Part shown: positions 1 through 13,009 of the stretch, one piece after another
Position numbering within the stretch: position 1 is the stretch's first letter
How the letters are laid out: each line of letters begins with the position of its first letter
Source: Crotophaga sulcirostris
Taxonomy: Eukaryota > Chordata > Aves > Cuculiformes > Crotophagidae
Assembly (NCBI GenBank): GCA_013397455.1
Contig: VYZB01000275.1
Location: 855,978 to 919,977, forward strand
Direction: 5' to 3'
Length of the DNA: 64,000 bases
The notes under the pieces: model-generated
Database searches by the model: none
The model's input: only the letters and a program-made list of their open reading frames with translations
Told to the model about the DNA's origin: nothing
Program-made: the position numbers and the translations under genes

Positions 1-1286
1 GTCAACTAGAAGCAGAAAACTGGAAGATGTCAAAGTTCCCCAGAGTTGTTCCTATTTTACAGCCAAATAATAGATATATTCTTAAAAGTTTTCATTATCT
101 GTAAGAATTACATCAAATACTGCTGAAAGAAAAGACTTATGGGCAAGGCAGGTCAATAATTTCAATGTATGCATATATAATGGGTACACACAGCCAGATC
201 CTGCCTGTCTAGTGGCAAGTGATGACCTTACCAGGTGACCAAAGTCACAAACACAGATTGTACCTGATATGACAACTGTCCATAACTTCTCAATGAAAAA
301 ATACCCTCTCAGTCCCAGAAGCCAGCAACTTGTTCAGCCTTTGTGTTCAGAGATGTTGCTGAGTGCTTTTTTTATTATTATTGTTATTTCTCTGAAAGAA
401 GCCTGAGTGAAGAAATCTCACGTTCACAGGAGGTCTGGGTCCTTCATCTTCCACAAGCTTTTGTTGGCACCTTCGTCCTTGATTTCAATGCTCCTCTATA
501 TTTGAGACCTCTGAACCAAAGCTGTAAAGAACTTTCAGAGATATAATAAGTTTCTTGAAGTTTGTAGGAATTAATACAATTCATTTCCCTTCTGCCACGT
601 CTTTGCATTGTACTGCCACTTCAAACACAGAGCCCACTTAGCTTCTTCTGGAAGACTTCAGATGTCAAGGCTATGAAGCTTTTGAGTCTCTTGGAGCAGT
701 TACAATAAAAATCTCATTTCAAAAACATGCTTTTAAACAACATCTTTACAGAAAAAAAAACTCCCATAAAAAAATAAAAAATGTTCTTCAGGGTGAATTA
801 ATAAACGTGTTACAGGTTCGTCTAGGAGATGAAAATATTTGGTATCATGCACAGAAACTCAGAGAGAACCAACACTTAGCTCAGTACTTCTGAACAGACA
901 TAAAAACACTATTCCGTATCTGTGTATGCAAAAAAACCTAAACAACAAACCTGAATGAAATTAAAGATTAAAGAAATGTAATTTAAAAGAAAAATGGAGA
1001 TCAGACGCGGGAAGAATTGTTTGTACAGTGCCAACCCTGCGTGAAACGCATTACTAGCAGGTATGAAGACCTCCCTGAAGTTTTTAATCTCAGACACCAA
1101 ACATGCAAAAAGGCTGATGGGTTTTTCACTTTGCTTATGAAAAACTCTCTCACACATAAATATTCCAGTTCTGCTGAGCTCAGTGGGCTCGTGCACTTTG
1201 CATTTAGTCTTGGAAGACTGAAATTTTGCTGTGGAAGGATTTCTTCTCCAGGACACAAAGGCTTCTCTAGCACCAAGCAAGCATAA
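1..1286. other. Intergenic, nothing recognised
   Basis: AT-rich single-copy-looking DNA with short A runs near 750-780. The short open frames here overlap each other on both strands and resemble no protein I know. If synteny follows human, this lies between USP6NL and CELF2, but no CELF2 exon is visible. Confidence 0.5.
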
Positions 1287-1294
1287 GCTAAGAA

Positions 1295-1465
1295 GCAACA
1301 AGCTGCCCAGGGAAGTGGTGGAGTCTCCATCCCTGGAGACGTTCAAAGAACGTGTAGACGTGGCGCTTCAGGACATGGCTTAGTAAGCACAGTGTGTTGG
1401 GCTGAGAGTTGGACTTGATGATCTTAGAGGTCTTTTCCAACCTTAATGATTCTATGAACTTCTAT
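1295..1465 (+). repeat. CR1 LINE 3' end, 5'-truncated
   Basis: It carries the CR1 3' signature in the plus sense: a segment reading like [15 protein letters not shown], then GGACTTGATGATCTTAGAGG and CCAACCTTAATGATTCTATGA. It is of the same older type as the copy at 48.6 kb, both having a GGAGAC/GGAGAT-then-GACATGG segment before the terminal signature. Non-coding relic. Confidence 0.85.
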
Positions 1466-1711
1466 GAAGTAGGAAAGTTTGGGCAGATTTTAGCCATCTG
1501 AATCTATACCAACCTTTGCTGTGCGTCTGTGACAGGTGGTTGTTCAGTTGCCATGGCTAAGGAGAGAGAGGACCAGGGTGGGCAGGGCACAGTGCAACAC
1601 AGGATGACGGCTCCCAAGCTGCCTGTGAACGAGCTTATACAGAAGAGACTTTCACGAGTAGAGGGCGGGCTGGCAGCAGAAGGGGCTGAAAGCAAGAACA
1701 GGCCATACCCA
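1466..1711. other. Unassigned, moderately GC-rich segment before a CR1
   Basis: Sits between two CR1 pieces and is richer in G+C than its surroundings. A 90-codon plus-strand frame (1529-1801) crosses it but resembles no known protein. It could be an older, more decayed part of the adjacent LINE or another unrecognised repeat. Confidence 0.3.
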
Positions 1712-2732
1712 GAGGGTGGTGGTAAACAGTTCTTACTCAAACTGGCAAACAGTAACAAATGGGGTCCCCCAGGGACCGATACTGGGCCCAACACTGTTTA
1801 GTATCTTCGCAAGTGGCATGGATGTTGAGATCAAGAGCACCCTGACGAAGTCTGCAGATGACACCAAGTTGAATGTGGAGGTTGAGACTCCAGAGGGAAG
1901 AACTACCCTCCATGAAGGCCTGGACAGGCTGGAAGAGTGGGTTAGCAGGAACCTTATGAAGTTCAATGGAGATAAATGCAAGGTCTTGTACCTGGGAATA
2001 CATAACCCTAGAGTGCTGCTCAGACTGGGTTCCACCTGGATGGACAACAGTCCTGTGGAGAAGAACCTAGGGATCTTGGTGGACAACAGGCTCATCATGA
2101 GTGAACAGTGTGCTGCAGAAGCAAAGAAGGCCAACAGGATGCTGGGATGCATCAAGAAGAGCATCACCAGCAGAGATAAAGAAGTCATTATCTCACTCTA
2201 CTCAACGCTTGTCAGGCTGCACCTGGAGTACTGTGTTCAGTTTTGGTCTCTGCTATACAAAAAAGATGCAGATGAGCTGGAGAGGGTCCAGAGAAAGGTC
2301 ACTAAGATGATCAGAGGACTAGGAAACCTACCATACAAAGTAAGTCTGAGAGAACTGAGTTTGTTCAGCCTTGAGAGGAGCAGCCTTAGAGGAGACTTAT
2401 TACCACACACCAGTACATAAAGGGTGCCCGCTAAGAGGATGGAGACTCCCTTCTTACAAGGAGTCACATGGAAAAGACAAGGGATAAGGGGTACAAGTTG
2501 CTCTTGCGGAGATTCCGATTGGATTCCAGAAGAAAATTTTTCACCATGAGAACAGTTAAACATTGGAATAATCTCCCCAGGGAAGTAGTAAATTCATCTA
2601 CACTGGACATTTTTAAAGCTCAGCTTGACAGGGTCCTGGGCCATCTCATTTAAACTACGTATCACCTAAAAAGGCTGGACCAGATGATCCCTGAAGTCCC
2701 TTCCAACCTGGCATTCTATGATTCTGTGATTC
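1712..2732 (+). repeat. CR1 LINE, ORF2 reverse-transcriptase C-terminal half and 3' end
   Basis: The longest CR1 piece in the window. A 234-codon frame (1716-2420) still reads as CR1 reverse transcriptase: VVVNSSYSNWQTVTNGVPQG, then SADDTKL where the active-site motif is normally (Y/F)ADD, then [10 protein letters not shown] and the LRELSLFSLE region. The frame breaks near 2420 and resumes at 2468 ([20 protein letters not shown]). The end is CCAACCTGGCATTCTATGATTCTGTGATTC. The changed catalytic motif, the frame break and the missing 5' part show it is dead. Confidence 0.93.
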
Positions 2733-5339
2733 AAAACCTGGCAAGGAAAGACTAGGCAGGGTTGCAGAGAGACCAAAATACTGCTGAGATTGATACTGGG
2801 TGGGGAGAAGACATCCCACAGCAACAACTCTCTGTGGATAAGCGGGGGCTGCTCAGAGCTTGCAACAACCCAGAAAAACACAGCTGAGTTGCCTTAAGTC
2901 CTGGAGGAAAAATTTGCACAGGAAGAAACTTAATGGGTAAGGGCAGAGAGCACTTAAATATTTAAGAATTCTCTTTGTCGCTTTGAATTCTAATTAAGAT
3001 AATTAAGTATTCGAGCTGACATTCTAATAAAGCTTTTTGAATTCAAAAAACCACTCTCATTTCTTTTGCAAGCTCGCTGTAGTGAGAGGTTTAGGTATAC
3101 CCACCTCAAAGCACCACCAGCATCCTCTAGGTTTAATCCAATTCCTTCTTGGTAGAAAAACAAAGCAGTTAATGATGTCAAAACAGTGCCTCAAGCCCAA
3201 AAAAAGAAGCCCGAAAGGTTATAGACTTATCACAAAATGGTCAGATAAAACTACTTGAGAAATTCTGTCCAGAGGAACAAAGTGCAGCTATAGAGATACT
3301 TTAGGAATTAAATGTTGCAGAAGATAGGAGACATCTTACATCCTGTCATACTGACGAGCATTTATTTTTTTCCAAGCAAAGGCAAAAAGCAGAGAGGGAA
3401 TTTCTCCCTAAGTGTTCCCATCATTAACACATGGAGTCAAGAATGAAAAAGCTGCAGGTTTTTCTTGTAAACAACACTAGAAAAGAGGCACCAGACAGAA
3501 GATGCAGGCTGGAAAGGTTTTATAAAGTAGCTCAGATATGGATTAACAGTAAAACAAGAGCATCTGTTAAATGCCAAGGATATAAAGATAGGAGTCCTTC
3601 CTTGCCTTTGTAAGCAATTTGGACATTGGCTCCTTGAATTCTAAGAAGAACAGTGGATGCTAAGTCACTCGAAAAAGCTGGACACAGGCTCTTTGACCCA
3701 TTCCAGTCATTTAAAATAATTAGACTCCCCTCCCTCACAGGAGGGCCATCACTGAGAGGGCTCTTTCAGTGCTGCACAAACGTTGAGTGTTTGCTTTACA
3801 GCTGGAAACAACTCCAACCCCACAGCAAATGACTTCTACTGTATTGCTTAAAGAGAAAGGAATTGCAAGACGGGAGTGCAAGGCAGTTCACCTTCCTCAT
3901 TGCGGATATAAAACCCCGAAGAATTACTTACAGAACCCAATGACCTCCACAGCTTGTGGCTGAGACTTGTAGATGGAAACCCAGCCCTTGGCTTACCTCT
4001 GGAGACACCTACTGAGGTGGCCAACCTGACAACTAAGATTTTGCTGAACCTCCTCCAGCAAACGGTGAGAACAAGGATGAATCCTTCTGCATACAGTACT
4101 CAGAGGACATTTTACCACAGGTAACTTAGAAAATAAGCAAGTCCAGTTCAACTGCCTGGTGAGCAGCTGACAAGTCTTTTCAAAGGTACAGCTCACTCTC
4201 CATCCCCGTATTGGTAGCGAAGTAATTTTCCTTTATTAATCCAATCTGATGATAATTAGAAGTGGTGGAACTTTGGCTTTCCTCCTACAAGCTCCATTAG
4301 TCCAGCTGGAAAGGAAATTTCAGATCTCAGCTTAGGGTCATTCTAAATATCAGAACATGATTCACTTCTAAAACGGGAGGTAGGCAAGGAAGTCTATCCT
4401 TAGAGTTAATAATAAAGTAATTATCAAGGTTGCACGAAATGTTATTCTGGAACTTGAAGGCCTCTGTAAGAAACCACTTAAATCAACAGGGAAAAACACC
4501 ACTTGACCAACCCTATTGAGTATAACAAGAGGATTACAATAAAAGTGATCTGCTTATGTGCCCAAAATCTCAAGTTCTGAAAGCATTTCAAAGCCTTTCA
4601 GACATAACATTTATGATGATAAATGTGAGCACAGCGTGACACCCCACCCATTCACTGAATTCAGGCTCTTTTTTATAATGGCATTTAAAGAGCAAAATTA
4701 TTTTCTTCCTTGCCCGAAGTTTTGCCATTAGAACTTTACTCTGCGGGGAGCAAACAGAGTCTGCAGATGTTTAAGCCAAGGAGAATTTATGAGCTTCCCC
4801 TCTCTGGTACTGTTTGGGATAATCTGGACAGAGCAGGGAGGATCGGGAGAAAATGATGTTACAAAAATTAAGTAAGTCCTTGAGCTTTGTCACAAAACAA
4901 ATGAACAAAGAAACTCCCCCTCCAACCAGTACCCAGGAGGAGCCACGAACACTTCGAGGAGACAAGGATGTTGTTTATTTCACTGCGAGACCAGGCGTGC
5001 TCAACAGAAACTGAGTCCATCAGTAAAACCACTGCTGCAGGCAGGACGTATGCTGCCAATCTGACTGCAAGCTGCATGGAAAGAGAACACCAGAGGTTAA
5101 TGCTCCTTTTTATTTTTTATTTTTTACCCATTACATAGCAAAATTACAATTTACAGCATCAGAAAAGATGAGGTATAACTCTGCACAACAGATCAACTCC
5201 AGCAGCCATACAGCTGCGAGCATATTCATTATAAGGCCAGGAGTGACAATTCTTTCTTTACTCCCTATATGTGAGTAAATATGTACAAAGATTGGTGCAT
5301 CCTTCGTGCTGGACAGCATAAGTATCTCAAACCATGGGC
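2733..5339. other. Intergenic, nothing recognised
   Basis: AT-rich DNA without a convincing gene, RNA or repeat. Open frames are 60-73 codons and lie in both strands without family resemblance. Confidence 0.5.
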
Positions 5340-5868
5340 ATAACCTGCACTCAGTGCTGGTGACACCACACCTCGAATATTGCGTTCAGTTTTGGGCCCC
5401 CCAGTACAAGAAGGACGTTGAGGTGCTGGAATGTGTCCAGGGAAGGGCAACAAAGCTGGTGAAGGGGCTGGAGAACAAGTCTTCCAAGGAGCAGCTGAGG
5501 GAACTGGGGTTGTTTAGCCTGGAGAAGAGGAGGCTGAGGGGAGACCTCATCACACTCTACAACTGCCTCAAAGGAGGTTGTAGCGAGGTGGGTGTTGGTC
5601 TCTTCTCCCAGGTAACAGGTGATGGGACAAGAGGAAATGGCCTCAAGTTGCACCAGGAGAGGTTTAGACTGGATATTAGAAAAAAATTTCTTCACCCAAA
5701 GGGTTGGTAGCCTGCCCAAGGAAGTGGTGAAGTCACCACCCTGGAGTTATTTAAAAGATGGGCAGACGTGGTGCTTAGGGACACAGTTTAGTGGTGATCG
5801 TGGCAGTGTTAGGTTGACAGTTGGATTTGATGATCTTAAAGTTCTTTTCCGACTTCAGTGATTCTGTG
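5340..5868 (+). repeat. CR1 LINE 3' fragment
   Basis: Plus-sense CR1: [20 protein letters not shown], then [20 protein letters not shown] and [20 protein letters not shown]. It ends with TTTGATGATCTTAAAG and TTCAGTGATTCTGTGAA. A frameshift near 5700 splits the coding remnant. 5'-truncated. Confidence 0.93.
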
Positions 5869-7152
5869 AACCCCCCAACTTAAGCAAGGCATCACCGTGG
5901 GAAAAAAAAATCAGCAAGCCATTTATCCCAGTTCTTCCAATTAACTAGATACCGTATAATAGAAGCACCTGTATCACTTTTCATGACAAAGGTGCTGAAT
6001 ACTGCAAAGCACAGCACCAGACAGGCCTTTCTAAATTATTCGTGATTGGCTTTTATACTCATTTTCTGTCTTACAGTCTCCAAATGATGTATTTCATCAT
6101 TTTTCAGTGATTTCTCCAAAGCAAAGTGACAGCACTGCAACTCAAAGACAGACTTTGAGATGGACTGGAGAATGCAATGAATTGATACGGAGCAGGTAGC
6201 CCATGACAAGGTGACACAAGAATTGGAAAGGAAATTCATTCGTTGGAGTAGCAAACAGGTGGACATCTCTACTGGAACTGAAATAACTGTGAGGGAAACA
6301 ACCTGACACAACAAAGCCTGGGGAACAGAAAGGGACAGAGCCGTGAAGGATATCAGGAGTTACAGACACAAAGTCTGAACAAATGAAGGATGTCTGACGC
6401 CCAGAGCATTAGTTGACACCACTAAAGACCTTCTAACACAGTCACTTTCTTTGAAGAGCAGAAACTTGACTGACGAGTTGCCTCGAAGGAAGACTGAGAC
6501 TAAGAGGAATGCTTTAAAATCATTATAAAAAACGCAGTTATACCCAGTTTGTTCTAGGCTACCTTTACTGTGTCCAATAATTTGAAACCTGTTGACTTGC
6601 AGAATGGATCCAGTTCCTCCTGTTCTGAAGGTATGGGTTCTCCATTATGTGCTTCAGCCTGGGTACTGCTCAACATTCAGGGGAAGAAAGTCCCAGGGGC
6701 TACTAGAAAAAAGTTTTATTCTGAATTCCAACTCAAGTCCCAAACACTAAGGCATCTAAGAATCATCATCTTTGAAAATCCAGTCCTTTTGGTTTAAGCT
6801 TTGTGAGTTTTACTACAAAAAGCACATTGCTGCTGGGTCCAAGTAGACTCTGCAGCCAGTAAACCTCTTCCATGCAACCATACTACAACACCCCCATTTT
6901 GATAGCTGGGTGCCAACTTGCCTGGAAATGCAGCACAACCTACCTGATGGTGGCACCGCAGATCAGTTGGTACCCTTGTCACGCTCAGCGGCACCAAGCC
7001 CGTCCTGTCAACTCAGTTATCTTTGAAGGTAAAGCCTGGGAAAAGTTAAGCTTAAAAAGAAGGCACAGATTGAACAAAATCATCTAATAGAACTCCTTGT
7101 AATAAAACCCAAGAGAGATCTGACTTTGCCTAAGGGGCAACATTGTAAATTA
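5869..7152. other. Intergenic, nothing recognised
   Basis: No gene, RNA or repeat recognised. Two overlapping minus-strand frames (6036-6369) and one plus-strand frame (6570-6797) look like chance. Confidence 0.45.
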
Positions 7153-7470
7153 AAGGGGGTCTAAAGGAACGATGGGGAGGGGCTCTTTATCAGGGAGGAC
7201 AGGGATAGGACAATGGGGGGAGGTTTGAAGCTGAAAGAGGGGAAATTTGGATATTATGAAGAAATTTTTCACTGTGAGGGTGGTGAGGCACTGGAACAGG
7301 TTGCCCAGAGAAGTCATCAGTGCCTCATCCCTGGAGGTATTTGAAGTCAGTTTGGATGCGATTTTGAGCAACCTGATCCAGTGAAAGACGCCCCTCCCCA
7401 TTGCAGCAGGGTTGGAACTGGATGATCATTAAGGTCCCTTGCAACCCAAACCTATTCTATGAACTGATTC
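7153..7470 (+). repeat. CR1 LINE 3' fragment
   Basis: Plus-sense CR1 3' end: GGGGAGGGGCTCTTTATCAG, then a degraded RKFFTVRVVRHWNRLPREV-like stretch, then GGAACTGGATGATCATTAAG and ACCTATTCTATGAACTGATTC. Same subfamily style as the copy ending near 58.18 kb (both have the CCTGATCC...GTGTCCCTGCC type of 3' block or its remains). Confidence 0.9.
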
Positions 7471-10400
7471 TAGAAGACGCTGTTGAACTTCCAAACACAT
7501 GAAAGCAGATGGTTTGAACCAGAAACCAGCTCCGGTCCTCCTAGAGCAAGGACAGGAGCACGGGTGTCCTAGTTCAAAGCCCAGGCTTGAATTCCGTGTC
7601 GATTCATTTCAAGCAGAAAATCTTACAAAAGCAACTTATTATCAGGAAATGAGGGGGTATTTACCTAACCAAATCAAGCATGTTGTAGCTACATCTGACC
7701 TACTGCCAGTCTGAGCTGGCACAGTTTTGTGGCACAATACAGCCTTTTGAAAAAAAAAAAAAATAAAAATGCTTGATTGGTCCTGCATGTAATACGGCTT
7801 TTATTGCTCAATACTGAGCAGAAGCAACCTATGACTTTGGATTGCAGTGACTGTATGAGTGCCTCCACACTACAGTGTCCTTCTCCAATTGCCAAATTAA
7901 ATTGCTGTCACAAAAAAAACACCTTTCTGGAGAATTTCTAACCAACTCTAATATTGAGAACATAAATGATTTTCTTTTTTTTTTTTTTAATTTGCACATT
8001 GTCTGGAGAGAGGAAAAGCTGAAGAGGCAAGCAGTAACCTGTGATATTAACTGCTTTATCTTGTTCCCAATGAACAGCAGAAACAGCAGCAAAAAGGCAT
8101 CACAGAACCTCTGAAGAACACGAGTTGGCACATTATCAGAGTGAGGAGACAGAAGATCAAGCACAACTCACCTCCACAAGGCTAACAATAAAGTAATCAG
8201 TAAAATAAACATACTAAAAAAGGGGGAGGGGGGGAAGAAAAGACCAAACAAAATATGTTCATTTTCAGATTATTCAGAATGTGTAGCTTTGGATCCTCTA
8301 AAAGCAGCACTGATTTTCTACTAACACATTAACAAAGGCAGGCGGTGTTAGCAGAGAGAATCAAATCACTCAGGAGAGGGACCTACGCACTCTCCCCTGC
8401 AGTAAGAACTCCTCTTGGCACAAAGAAGCCAGAAAATAAGTGTCTTTCCCCTGCTCACTAGATTTCACAAACACTTAAAGGCTATCCTGAAATAACTGCA
8501 ATTATATTTCCAATTTCAACTACTGGCCTAGTCATCTCCTCGTTGCAACTCTGTCATTAAAAGCATTCGGATTGTCTTCATATTCCCCAAAAGAAAAAAA
8601 AAAAACAACCACCACCTGCATTAAACCGTGCAGTAGCTTTCTGCCATCTAAAGAGGAGCCTAAAAGCCACTTGGTTAAGTAACTGTTAAGCTGTAACTAT
8701 GCTGTTTACAGAGCCTTGCAAAAATGCAGTACTTAAAGGACTACAAAAAGAGATTATATTTCCCTCTCACTTAAGTACTGCAAGCAGAATGTACTCTGCT
8801 GGAAGTGAAACGGTGGGCGTTTGATGGCATATTTTAAATAGTATTCCTCTTTGTGCATGCAGTGTAATGCCACCCAAGGGGGAGATTAAAAAAAAAAAAA
8901 AAAGTCTGTAATTTGCAAGTCCATTTCAAAGTCATATCGAGGATGATGTGAAATTCAGGATAGGATTCTTGAAGAAATCTCCCTGGAAAATGCATACGTA
9001 GCTCAGGGAAGCTTTGTATTTTCTTCCCCACACTGGAAGGCTGCTCTGTTTTTTGACATTTCAGTGTTTTTTACTCTTTGCTTCTAATTTTGGAATTATT
9101 GATTACAAAGGTGTATTTTTGGCTAACAATAAGATAATGCTCTTCTGCAACCTCCAAGTTTCCTAAAAATCCCTTACTATTCACCTTGAAACTTTTATTG
9201 GCAGTGATGATACAGCAGTTACTTTTACAAGAAAGGATTAATCCTGCTGTCAGGTATCATGAAGGCAACTGACATTTACACGCGTGAAGGACCTTCCTTC
9301 GTGGCCCTGGGAAAAACAGGATCGCCCACATTGGTCTGATCAGTCTCAAACAATTGCAAACAATATCATGCTCTCAGGGTTTAGGTAGTCATCAACAGGG
9401 ATTAGGAGGGAATACTCTCCCTTAATAGACTTGTGACTAAATGGGTTTTCTTTCTTGTGTCACATCCCCTGAAGTGTTACAGACAGGTCACAGCTGGAAC
9501 TGGGGAGAGGAAAAGTGAGATCATTTTCCTGAAGTCAGATTCTCTTCCTTAGATGCCTGAGTGAGTGGACGATTCAAATTCATCACCAAATCTGATGTCA
9601 GAAAAGAATCTTCCCCCAGGTCAGATGAGGAAGAAGCATGGATGGCTTCTGCCTTCATTTGCAGGGTATAATATAGTTTGATTATAGAGATAAGAAACTT
9701 GGTCATGTAATCAAATTCTACTCATAAAAACAATTAGGAGTAATAGTGATACCACGATCCCTCCTGTTTTTTTTCCATAGCCACAGCAATTTGTACTGCA
9801 GAAGACTGAAATGCTTCAGTCCAACACTGAAGTCTTTAGATTTAATCCAGCACAGCACCAGAGTGAAAGGAAATGCAACCACAGAAGACCACAGCATACA
9901 CTCAAGTGATTTCTTTTCCTCTTAAATTCTTGCTAGTTTAATTTCTTTTTTTTTTTTTGCCATACAGAAGTTAGACATCTCCTCTTATTTAGTCTTCTGT
10001 GTTAGTGGAGAATGTGGCATTAATCACTTACCAAATTCCTACCCAAAACTTGTCCCACTAACCACAAAGACAGCCAAGACCACTAACTTAGGACGAAAAC
10101 CCTACTGTTCTAGAGCTCAAGGCAGGCAAACTTCAGAAAACCATGGAACTCTGGGTCTCAAGTGTTTTATGTCGATACCTACTGCATGGCTGTTTTCAGA
10201 TCAAAGAAAACGGAGACAGAAAAGCCTGTATGAGGATATCTAATCCATTATGCTGAGATGATTCCCTCGCCCAGCAAGACACTGGCACAGCTGTGTCTCA
10301 CTTCACTCTGCATCGAGGGTTTTTTTGTTATCGGTACAAATGACAGATTTGAATCTGGCAGCACCTTTAGTTTTGTTTGTCCAGTTAAATGAAAATAAAG

Positions 10401-12765
10401 AGTGCATTTTGCACTACAAACACAAGACTTCTTTTTAAAAAAAAACCCAACTCCATACCATCCTCTAAACATGTGACAGACCCACAGCAGCCACAGCCAG
10501 ACTTACTTTGCACTTTGATCAATGCAACTTTGCAAGTCTCTCATGCCAGTAATTCCCTTTTGAATTGGTATTGGGTGAGACTATTAGAACAAAACCAGAG
10601 AATTATGATCACAGTTTATACTTCTAGCTTTCGCAAGTGACAAGGGTTCGCAGTGCAGTAAGCTATAATCAATAATCTTGCTACTTCTGTAATAATGCAA
10701 AAGCACTATATAGATGGTATCCATGCAGCTTAACCCAGAAATAAACATATACAAATTAAACAGGACATACAAATATACACATGATTAATTTCTGAGAAGT
10801 ACTTTGTGTGGAGACCAGTTTTGAGAGAACTGAGTAATTAAGAATGAAGACAAAACAACATAAACTTAATTATTGTTATTTTAACATGTTAAAAATACAG
10901 TCACATCAAAATAGGATACACAGTTATAAAACTGTTGCAGATGACATAAGAAAATAGTGTGTATATATTTTATATATAAAAATCTACAGTATTTACTAAT
11001 GCTGATACATATTTTGGAGCCTTGTGTTGCTTGCAGAAATAAATTGTACAGCTTTGTTATGAATTACAGAACCATCATTAAACACAGATTATTACACTTA
11101 GCCACAATATTATATACATATATTTCTAAGCTGCTGTAAGCAATCAGAACTAAGGTAAGCCCAAATATTATCTTCACAATTTAAGTTTAGAGTTTCAGTG
11201 TAGTGCTTTGCTACTGTTACTTTGCTGCAGTTTGCAATTTGTAAAATATAAAATTGCCCAGTTCATTAAAAATTACATCAGACACATTATATACACAAAA
11301 AAAGGGTTTGAAATATGCTAAGTCAATGTTACTTCCATTTGTAAAAATTGTTTTACTTCTGTACCTTAAAACTTACAGAGCCAACCTGCAGCAGTAATAG
11401 GCACTAAAGCTCATTCTTTAAAGGAAAAAAAAAAATCCACTTCTGTGTTTTCAGTTAACAAATCTTACAAAACAAAAGATAAACAAGACAACTTTCCAAA
11501 CCATCTAAAACTGGTTTTGATACCAGTTTGGTACTTATGCATTAGAAAAATCTCTTTATTAAGCACTCCAAGGACCTCTTCTGGTGAGATCCTTATCCGC
11601 TTTAGCTCCCATTGGTTTCAACGAGAGGTCAGCACTTACACACAGCACCCAGCAGCTCCCGGGACTGCATCCTACACGGGCCACTTCACCTGCATTATTT
11701 TTCAACACCCAATTCACAGTCAAGGAAAGGAAAACACGAAGCAGAAAAAGTTGCAAAGACTAATTAAAAATAGTTACGTTGCCAGGAGGCCGAGCTTCCT
11801 ATTAGCAGTAAGGATCATTTTAGTGTAAAACACTGCGGAGTCTCTCAGCAGCCTGACAGTGCAGCAGCACATGCCCCATCACACACACGAACCCACCAGC
11901 TCTTTGGGGTAAAAAAAGGGTGAAACAAAATGGAATTGACGTGACAAACCTTATGAGAAGGGACACTGCATACTCACACAGCTCAGGGAACACCAAGCCT
12001 CCATCAACTCTCAGACTCCTGTGTGCACTTCACAAGAGAGTCAAGGAGCTGGTCATTCTCTGACACCTGTAGGGTTTGGCCCTGCAACCAATTTGTTTAG
12101 TCCAAAAGCACAGCATGGCAAAAAGTGAAGGGTGCAGCACCATTTCTGTATCTGACCTTACTCTCACTGTGCTCCAATATTTTCTATATAAGATGACATT
12201 GTGAAGGTAGATTTGGGTGAGAAGGTAAAAATTCTCCACTTTCGATGCACCTAAAAGACTAAACACTGCCCTGAATTTTAAGCACCATTTCTTAGCCAGA
12301 TTAAAGAGACATTTTTGGCTTTCTGCTTTTGCCTGCCTGCTTCTTCTTGCTGAGAAAAATGAAAAACAGTAGTCAAAGGAGAGGAAATGAACTCTTACAC
12401 AAGATTAAATTAATAAGCCCAAAGCATCTCTCTCCTGCCCGGAGCAGATAATGGGATGCTGAGGCAGCTGTATAAAAACAACAGAAATTCCCACTCAAAA
12501 TGAATGGCTTTTCAAATAAATTACAAAGAAAAATTAATACGAAATAAAAGTACTTCACAAGCTTTCCCCAAAGTTAAATGCATTTACATTTAAACTCTTT
12601 TAGCTCCTTCCCATACGCGCTTGTGTATTATAAGTGCACGTTTACACACGCGCACACATCTATACAGTGCATTAACAATGTCAGTCAAAATAAAACTTGT
12701 AAGTGTGTTACAGGGTGAAAGATCGTAACACAAGTTATTTAAACCTTAAGGAACATTGACAGCAT
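7471..12765. other. Downstream region of USP6NL, AT-rich, no gene seen
   Basis: AT-rich DNA with A/T homopolymer runs (around 7750, 7975, 8890, 9945) and an alternating TA stretch near 10960-10980. Part of the right-hand side, perhaps back to 10.8 kb or beyond, may be distal USP6NL 3' UTR. A minus-strand AATAAA lies at 11560-11555. No coding exon or transposon was recognised. Confidence 0.45.
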
Positions 12766-13009
12766 TAGCCACATCATGTATACAATTTATTGCTATGTCT
12801 ATGTGCATCAGATCACTTCCAATAGCTTCAATGCAAGTCTATAAACCCAACCAGCCTTCAATGAAAGCCTGAAACACCTTTGAAATAGTGTTGTTATTTT
12901 TGAATCACATGAACTGTCCGCATTTCATAAAACTGAGGTGGACTGCTACTAACACAGTAATGTTTAGCTGGTTTTGGTTCTTGCCATTTTACTAAGTATA
13001 ATGAGATTC
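12766..13009 (-). other. USP6NL 3' UTR, proximal part (extent inferred)
   Basis: Sequence directly after the USP6NL stop on the minus strand, up to just past the first canonical AATAAA (12791-12786). It is AT-rich with no continuing reading frame. The true 3' end may lie much farther left. Another AATAAA sits at 11560-11555, and AT-rich sequence continues past 10.8 kb. Nothing in the sequence alone decides which site is used. Confidence 0.4.
12786..12791 (-). promoter_or_regulatory. Candidate proximal polyadenylation signal AATAAA
   Basis: The first canonical hexamer downstream of the USP6NL stop, about 220 bp from it. It reads TTTATT on the plus strand. A hexamer in AT-rich DNA is common by chance, so use of this site is only a possibility. 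Confidence 0.25.

Noticed and set aside
1716..2420. 234-codon frame as a cellular gene
   Set aside because: It is clearly CR1 reverse transcriptase, with a changed catalytic motif and a frame break soon after.
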